Source: Candidatus Competibacter sp.
GTDB lineage: Bacteria > Pseudomonadota > Gammaproteobacteria > Competibacterales > Competibacteraceae
DNA length: 64,000 nucleotides
Direction: 5' to 3'
Assembly (NCBI GenBank): GCA_029624815.1
Contig: JARSSH010000036.1
Span: 1 to 64,000, forward strand
How positions within the stretch are numbered: the first letter of the stretch is position 1; the number at the start of each line of letters is the position of its first letter. The notes under the pieces were generated by a model. It made no database searches. It was not told where the DNA came from and saw only the letters and a program-made list of their open reading frames with translations. The position numbers and the translations under genes are program-made. Of this stretch, positions 58,902 to 64,000 are shown piece by piece.

Positions 58902-59369
58902 TTACCCCAGAACCTCACCGTAAACTCCCTTCTCGAACGCTTCGCCTTCTTCATTGCTCGGATCGCCCGGTACGGCGTCGTCGACACCGTCCTGAGCATC
59001 GGCCCAGTGCGTCAACTCGTGCAATAGCGTCACTCCGACCAAATAAACTTTCTTCCCGTTCTTCATGCTCACCAAACCCTTGCCCGCTTCGAAATCCTTC
59101 ACCAGCTTTTCGTCGATCCGCAACACATTCGAGCCCCACGAATAGCACCCATAGGCTTTCTTGCCGGCGCAGACCAGGTTGTTCACGACTTGAATCGTGG
59201 GCCCCTGACCCCATTTCAAGGCGTTCTGAATGGTCTCCTTGGTCACTTTTCCAGCCAACTTTTGAATGGCGTTAACGATCTTATGCACCTCGGCAACCTG
59301 AGGCATGTTGACTTTTACGTAATAGTGCAGCTTGGGATACTTTTTGATGGTGTCATCGGACATCTGCAT
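58902..59369 (-). CDS. HExxH metallopeptidase (Tox-MPTase-like)
   Basis: The 155-residue protein carries the zinc motif LLHELTHWADAQDG, with a downstream Glu-rich EEGEAFEKGVYGEVLG that likely gives the third ligand. The pattern recalls metallopeptidase domains of bacterial polymorphic toxins (Tox-MPTase families). No signal peptide or delivery domain is visible, as in short type VI effectors. AGGAG lies nine bases before the ATG at 59369. It forms a pair with the secreted gene downstream. Confidence 0.8.
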   Translation of the reverse strand: MQMSDDTIKKYPKLHYYVKVNMPQVAEVHKIVNAIQKLAGKVTKETIQNALKWGQGPTIQVVNNLVCAGKKAYGCYSWGSNVLRIDEKLVKDFEAGKGLVSMKNGKKVYLVGVTLLHELTHWADAQDGVDDAVPGDPSNEEGEAFEKGVYGEVLG

Positions 59370-59886
59370 GGCGGCTCGCTCCTCACGGTCGGATTACCGG
59401 CTTCGTCATTGACTGTGGCGCCTCCCAAGTTTCGGGGTTGACCGAAACAGTCCGGAAGCGTCCTAACAAGTTGTGTCTACACACCTCCATTAATGGGCAA
59501 CTTACACACCACATTCTTAATAGATTGATATATAATGAATTATAAAAGTTTCATCGCTTGCCCGATTATTTCAAGCAAGCCATTTCGGTCTATTGAACCG
59601 GGTCAGTTCGAACTGGTTTGGCAACAGGGAGTTTTATCGCCCCGTCGAAAAAGAGTAAAAGCGGAACCCACAGCCTCGCGGACCGTAGGTACGGGAATCG
59701 GTAGTTCCGCGGTCAGGAACCTATCCGTTACACACAAGTCTCCCTCCCCCTTGTGGGAAAGGGTTGGGGTGGGGGGTTGCGATCGAACCTAACCCTCTCC
59801 CTCGCCCTCCCCCGCAAGGGAGGGGAGGAGATTTCCCGCTTTTAATTCAAAAATCATGATCTTATGGATATATCTAATGGACGGGG
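59370..59886. other. Intergenic region with GC-rich repeats
   Basis: About 520 bases. An AT-rich patch lies at 59510-59580. From 59738 to 59833 there are paired C- and G-rich tracts, including CCCTCCC-CCGCAA-GGGAGGG, of the kind found as dispersed intergenic repeats. No convincing gene is seen; the open frame at 59535-59792 has no motifs. Confidence 0.5.
59738..59833. repeat. C/G-rich inverted repeat tract
   Basis: Two arms of C-rich then G-rich sequence: 59738-59780 ends in GGGTTGGGGTGGGGGG, and 59789-59833 has AACCCTCTCCCTC and the hairpin CCCTCCC-N6-GGGAGGG. It is probably a dispersed repeat. It lies just past the truncated end of the sensor gene. Confidence 0.5.
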
Positions 59887-62475
59887 TTAGGAACCCCTGT
59901 TTGAGGGAGCTGTCGCGGAGCGGACACCGTACCGGCTCCCGTTCGCCCTGATGGCGCCGATGTCGTTGAAGATGCCCACATAGTTGACGGCTCGGCCCTT
60001 GGCATCGCGCAGCAGAGTCAATCCCAACCACTCAGGATAGTTCTCACCGTTCTTGCGCCGATTCCAGATTTCTCCCTGCCAATGACCGACCCGTTCCAAC
60101 TCCGCCCACATCGTCGCATAGAACTCCCGATCGTGCCGACCCGAAGCCAGGATGTTGGGGTTTTGCCCGCGCACGTCTTCCAGTGAATAACCCGTCACCC
60201 GGGTGAAGGCCCGATTGACGGAAATAATGCGGTTCTCGGCATCGCTGATCAGAATCCCTTCGGCGCTTTGTTCGTAAACCGCGGCAGCCAGTAGCAGCTC
60301 CCGCTCGATTCGCAATTGAGCGGTGATGTCATGGGCCATGATCATTTTGGCCCGGCGGCCACCCCAATCGAGCGTGTGGGAAACGATTTCGACATCGATC
60401 GGCCTACCGTCTTTCTTGCAATGTTTGCGCGCCTCGGCCCGCACCAACCCTTCCTTGACCTCGGCGATGCTTTCCAGCAGACCCGGCACATCCTCGGGCG
60501 GACGGATGTCGGCAATGGTCATCGCCAGAAATTCGGCGCGGCTGTAGCCGTAATGATCGATGGCGGCATCGTTGACGGCCAGGAATCGCAAGGTTTTCAG
60601 ATCGTATACCCACATCGGCACCGGGTGCGCCTCGAACAGCAGGCGGTAGTGGCTTTCGCTATCCCGCAGCGCCGTTTCGGCCTGCTGGCGCTGGCATTCG
60701 CGTTCGAAGCTGTCCAGCGCGAAGGAAACGTCGGCGACCATTTCGTCCAACAGCCCGGTCAACTCCAGATCGAAGAATTCCGGTTCGGAGGCAAACAGAT
60801 TGAGCACGCCCACCACCGCGCCCGCCCGCTTCAACGGGAAAACCGCGCAAGACCGCACTCCGGCGGTCGCCATCAGGATCTGCCAGTCGGGCGCTTCCGC
60901 GCCGCTGTCGTAGAACAAATCGTTGCCGACCCAGTGCGAGCCACTGGCCAGCACCACTTGCGCCGGCCGGTACGGCAGGGCGGCGTCGCCGGGATTGATT
61001 GTCGAGTCCGGCGACGCCAGTCGCCCGCGCAGTTCGCCGTAAGCCGCCGCCACGCGCAACTGCTGGGTATGCGGATCCCGCAAACCGATCCAGGCACCCT
61101 TGAGGTCGCCGCACTTGACCGCGATGCGACACACTTCCTCGAACAGTCGGTCGGTCCCATCGTTGCGCAAAATCGTCTGACTGGTCAGGCTCAGCGCCGC
61201 GTAGAACCGGGTGATTCGCGCCAGACGCTGCTCGGCCAACTTACGACTGGTGATGTCGTCGATCACGCTGATGAAGTATTCCGGCTGCCCGCTGGCGTCC
61301 CGCACCAACGACACCGTCAAATCGATCCACACAACCGCGCCATCCTTGCGCAGGTAGCGCTTTTCCATCGAATAGGTCTGGATCTGGCCCGACAGAATCT
61401 GATTGACCAAATGCAGATCCTTGTCCAGATCGTCGGGATGGGTGATGTCCTGAAAGGTCTTTTGCAGCAGTTCCAGGCGTGGGTAGCCGAAGATCGCGCA
61501 CAGCCGGTCGTTGACCCGTAGCCAGCGGCCGTCGGGCGCGACGTGGGCGATGCCGACCGCCGCTTGCTCGAACGTCCCTCGGAAGCGGCGCTCTCGCTCG
61601 GCCAGCGCGGCCTCCGCCTGCTTGCGCTCGGAAATATCCCGGACCACGGACTGAAAATAGCGGTGTTCCCGACTAACCAGGGGGCGGGCGCTGACTTCGA
61701 CCGGGAAGGTGGCGCCATCCCGTCGCTGGTGCAGAACCTCGAACAGCGCCCCTCCGGCGCTCGCCACCCGGCGGTAATCGTGCGCCACCGCATCCCGGCA
61801 GGGAGGCGCCCGCAGTACGCGCACATGCTGTCCCTTCAACTCCTCCGGGTGGTAACCGTAGTAGTTCCACACCCGGTCGTTGGCCTCGACAATGGCGCCG
61901 TCCTCGGCCAACAACAGCACGACATCCAGCGATTGTTGGGCGAGTTGCTCGTAGCGGTGCTGGAGATTGGCGCGTTCGAGTTCGCCGCGCAGGTGCTCCA
62001 ATTCGAAGCGCGACCTAGCGTTTTGCCACCACAGAAAAATACCGGCGGTGCCGGCGCTCAGCGCGAACAGCAGCACGAAACCGATCCACAGCGCCAGCCA
62101 GCGGATACGGGCCAGTTCGTCGTAGCCGAGGTTCCGAATCACTTCGAGGTAGACAACGGCGCCCAGCACCGCAACGATCATGACCAGAACCACCGGCACG
62201 ACCGCCAGCGCCCACGTGGTCCAAGGAACGGACGCGGCCATGTTGGCCTGGTCGCCCGCCGCATCGCGTTCGACTTCGAAGCGGCGCGAGGCCAAATACA
62301 GCAGCAGGGCGGTAACCGCCACGAAAACCCAATCCTTGGCGATTTGTATGCGGGCCAGCGCCGCCGGACCGACGCCCAGCCATAGAACGATCCGATCGGA
62401 CCCAAAGATCCAGAACGCCGCGGCCAGCGCGTAGATGAATGCCAAAAACAGCGATTTCGACATACCCATCCACAT
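59887..62475 (-). CDS. Membrane PAS/GAF sensor protein without output domain
   Basis: The 862-residue protein has three N-terminal membrane spans (about 7-26, 47-62 and 87-112) and another at about 127-150. Then come a PAS (about 185-290), a PAS/PAC (about 300-410), a GAF (about 430-590) and two more PAS domains (about 605-850). It ends NYVGIFNDIGAIRANGSRYG instead of continuing into GGDEF, EAL or a histidine kinase, so the output is missing. It may be truncated; repeats lie just downstream. ATG at 62475 or 62463. Confidence 0.85.
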   Translation of the reverse strand: MWMGMSKSLFLAFIYALAAAFWIFGSDRIVLWLGVGPAALARIQIAKDWVFVAVTALLLYLASRRFEVERDAAGDQANMAASVPWTTWALAVVPVVLVMIVAVLGAVVYLEVIRNLGYDELARIRWLALWIGFVLLFALSAGTAGIFLWWQNARSRFELEHLRGELERANLQHRYEQLAQQSLDVVLLLAEDGAIVEANDRVWNYYGYHPEELKGQHVRVLRAPPCRDAVAHDYRRVASAGGALFEVLHQRRDGATFPVEVSARPLVSREHRYFQSVVRDISERKQAEAALAERERRFRGTFEQAAVGIAHVAPDGRWLRVNDRLCAIFGYPRLELLQKTFQDITHPDDLDKDLHLVNQILSGQIQTYSMEKRYLRKDGAVVWIDLTVSLVRDASGQPEYFISVIDDITSRKLAEQRLARITRFYAALSLTSQTILRNDGTDRLFEEVCRIAVKCGDLKGAWIGLRDPHTQQLRVAAAYGELRGRLASPDSTINPGDAALPYRPAQVVLASGSHWVGNDLFYDSGAEAPDWQILMATAGVRSCAVFPLKRAGAVVGVLNLFASEPEFFDLELTGLLDEMVADVSFALDSFERECQRQQAETALRDSESHYRLLFEAHPVPMWVYDLKTLRFLAVNDAAIDHYGYSRAEFLAMTIADIRPPEDVPGLLESIAEVKEGLVRAEARKHCKKDGRPIDVEIVSHTLDWGGRRAKMIMAHDITAQLRIERELLLAAAVYEQSAEGILISDAENRIISVNRAFTRVTGYSLEDVRGQNPNILASGRHDREFYATMWAELERVGHWQGEIWNRRKNGENYPEWLGLTLLRDAKGRAVNYVGIFNDIGAIRANGSRYGVRSATAPSNRGS

Positions 62476-62589
62476 TCAGAGACGATGCTCGATTCGCCAC
62501 GGATCATTCCACCCGACAGCGAGGAATCCCGTGCGTATACACAGAAGATTCTTGTGACTATAGACAATTGTGGAGATGGTTGCCCCGCC

Positions 62590-63615
62590 CTATTTCCAGC
62601 CCGACGCAGCGAGAATCCGCGCTACCGTCTCTTCGGTTCCATCCCGCGCGGTCAAACCCACCGGGTCGGCCTTGAACGCCCCGAGATTCAACAAGGCGCT
62701 GGCGACCGGAATCCCTGGCGCCACCGGATACTCATCCGTTTGCTCGGCCAATAAGCGCTGCGCGGCATTGCCGGCCAGAAATTCCAGAAATTGCCGCGCC
62801 GCGTCCGCCTGCCGGGCATGGGCGGTCACAGCGGCGCCCGCGATATCGACGATGGCGCCCCAGCCTCCCTGATCCGGCCACACCATCCCGATTTGCCGCA
62901 CCGCAATCCGATCTTCTTCCTGTTCCGAACGCAAAATCCTCACGTAATCCTGGGTGTCGATTACGGCGACGTCACAAACTCCAAGCGCCAACGCTCGTAT
63001 CCGATTCCGATCATCGCCTTGCGGTTCAGGCGCCAGATTGGCCGCCACGCCCCGGGCCCATTCCAGCGACCGTTCGAAACCCCAACGCGCCAGCAAGGCC
63101 GTCAGCAGTGCGCGACGGCCGGCATGCGCCGAGGCATCCATACACAAGCGCTCCCGCCAGCGTGATTCCGCCAGCGATTCGTAGCCGACCAGTTCGGCCG
63201 GCGACACCCGCGCCCGCGCGTACAGCAGCACCCGCGCCCACGCGGTCAGGCCGTACCAGAAGCCGTCGCCGTCGCGGTATTGCGGCGGAATCCGCACCGC
63301 CAGCGGTTTCGAGCTTACCGCCCGCAGCAGACCCGCCTGCCTTGCCGCCCGCAGGCTCGTGCTGTCCATTCCCAACAGGACATCGGCCGTCGCGGCCGCG
63401 CCTTCCGCCCCCAAGCGCCGCAACAGCGCCTCGGGTTCATCGCGGACATAGTGGACAACATGCCCCGTCTCCTGAGTGAACAACCGCAAAACCGGCGCCA
63501 GCGGCGCTTCCTCCAGCACACCGCGGACGGTCAGCTCCGCTGCCCACGCCGGCCACCCGCCGCCCAATGCCAGCAGCAGGATCATCAAACCCCAGCGCTG
63601 TCCACGGCCGCTCAT
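62590..63615 (-). CDS. Periplasmic solute-binding protein (Fe3+/thiamin-type fold)
   Basis: The 341-residue protein has a signal peptide (about 1-27, cleaved after WAA). The fold of ABC receptors for iron, thiamin or small anions shows in LTVRGVLEEAPLAPVLRLFTQETG, ADVLLGMDSTSLRAARQAG, AWARVLLYARARVSPAELVGYESLA and FLEFLAGNAAQRLLAEQTDEYPV. No permease or ATPase is encoded nearby; instead it overlaps (ATGA) a GGDEF-like gene, so it may serve signalling rather than transport. Confidence 0.82.
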   Translation of the reverse strand: MSGRGQRWGLMILLLALGGGWPAWAAELTVRGVLEEAPLAPVLRLFTQETGHVVHYVRDEPEALLRRLGAEGAAATADVLLGMDSTSLRAARQAGLLRAVSSKPLAVRIPPQYRDGDGFWYGLTAWARVLLYARARVSPAELVGYESLAESRWRERLCMDASAHAGRRALLTALLARWGFERSLEWARGVAANLAPEPQGDDRNRIRALALGVCDVAVIDTQDYVRILRSEQEEDRIAVRQIGMVWPDQGGWGAIVDIAGAAVTAHARQADAARQFLEFLAGNAAQRLLAEQTDEYPVAPGIPVASALLNLGAFKADPVGLTARDGTEETVARILAASGWK

Positions 63616-64000
63616 GGCAGCGAATCCCGAGGATCGCCGGCCGGCGGCGCGCACACTTGATCCGATCCTTGCCGTCTGGCCTGCCGCAGTCGCTCATCGG
63701 CGCGCTCAAGCAGCCGCTCCAACGATTCCGGTGGGTGGTAGTAGGCCACGCCCGCACTGATCGTGAGTGGCCGCGGCAGCGCTTCGAGCCGCAGTTCCTT
63801 CATCCGCTGACGCATGCGTTCGGCCACCGGCCGTACATCGTCGCCCGGCCGGATGGCCAGCACCGCCATAAACGTCCCGTCGCGCAGGCGTACCGGCACA
63901 TCGCCGGAGCGCAACACCGCACGCAGCGCCCCAGCCACTTGTATCAGCACCTCATCGCAGGTCTTTCGGCCATACGCATCGCCGATTTGCTGGAAATCGT
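63612..64000 (-). CDS. Degenerate GGDEF-domain protein (partial)
   Basis: The C-terminal part of a diguanylate-cyclase-like domain, with its start beyond the window edge. It reads DFQQIGDAYGRKTCDEVLIQ and a C-terminal GGDEF-fold (LTISAGVAYYHPPESLERLLERADERL). The active-site GGDEF position is RLRDGTF, so cyclase activity is probably lost. The stop overlaps the binding-protein start, so the pair is likely co-transcribed. Confidence 0.8.
   Translation of the reverse strand, partial: DFQQIGDAYGRKTCDEVLIQVAGALRAVLRSGDVPVRLRDGTFMAVLAIRPGDDVRPVAERMRQRMKELRLEALPRPLTISAGVAYYHPPESLERLLERADERLRQARRQGSDQVCAPPAGDPRDSLP

Overview
The window is a GC-rich stretch of a gammaproteobacterial chromosome. It has the fur / bamE-rnfH-ratA / smpB-ssrA neighbourhood, a complete dcw (division and cell wall) cluster running mraZ to ftsZ and then lpxC, the secA-argJ-mutT block, zapD-coaE-pilD-pilC-pilB, mpl, hslO and a type-2 leuA. 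MurE carries the DNPR signature of meso-diaminopimelate peptidoglycan, and lpxC and bamE indicate a Gram-negative envelope. Nothing fixes the genus; an environmental lineage near Competibacteraceae or Methylococcales is only a guess.

Layout. 1-2740: fur, bamE, rnfH, ratA, smpB and the tmRNA gene with its terminator. 2741-5636: an AT-richer segment beside ssrA with a glycosyltransferase, a CapK/PaaK-like adenylating enzyme and a chopped P-loop fragment, probably acquired surface-polysaccharide DNA. 5637-13139: thrH, a DNA-binding-less cNMP-domain protein, a DUF3011 protein, a TAXI solute receptor, a large c-type cytochrome lipoprotein and a PhoX-like lipoprotein with a candidate Pho box. 13438-18760: type IV pilus pilB, pilC, pilD, then coaE and zapD. 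18788-42045: a minus-strand superblock of mutT, argJ, secA, a decayed toxin-antitoxin pair, lpxC, ftsZ, ftsA, ftsQ, ddl, murC, murG, ftsW, murD, mraY, murF, murE, ftsI, ftsL, rsmH and mraZ. It is driven at least in part by a strong promoter overlapping three 10-bp-spaced MraZ boxes. 42265-47803: hslO, a membrane protein, mpl, a broken small membrane gene, a Uma2 protein, ubiX and a Lon N-terminal-domain protein.

47935-64000 is more accessory. It holds small envelope proteins, a two-gene unit coding for a Tat-like leader peptide with six WYN motifs and a SPASM-like cysteine protein, a patatin/outer-membrane-barrel fusion, rluE, a cupin, cytochrome c' behind an IscR-type operator, a cytochrome b561, leuA behind a leucine-rich leader ORF, a palindrome-dense element, a HExxH metallopeptidase with a secreted partner, a PAS/GAF sensor lacking an output domain, a periplasmic binding protein and the end of a degenerate GGDEF protein.

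The best candidate for an undescribed system is the WYN-repeat peptide / SPASM-like pair at 49386-50579. It resembles radical-SAM-modified aromatic-Asn repeat peptides (GRRM/triceptide type), but no radical SAM domain is visible in the pair. Next are the multibranched palindromic element at 57817-57995, the leuA leader ORF and the metallopeptidase/secreted-protein pair. Gene functions come from reading the translations and motifs; no database search was possible.
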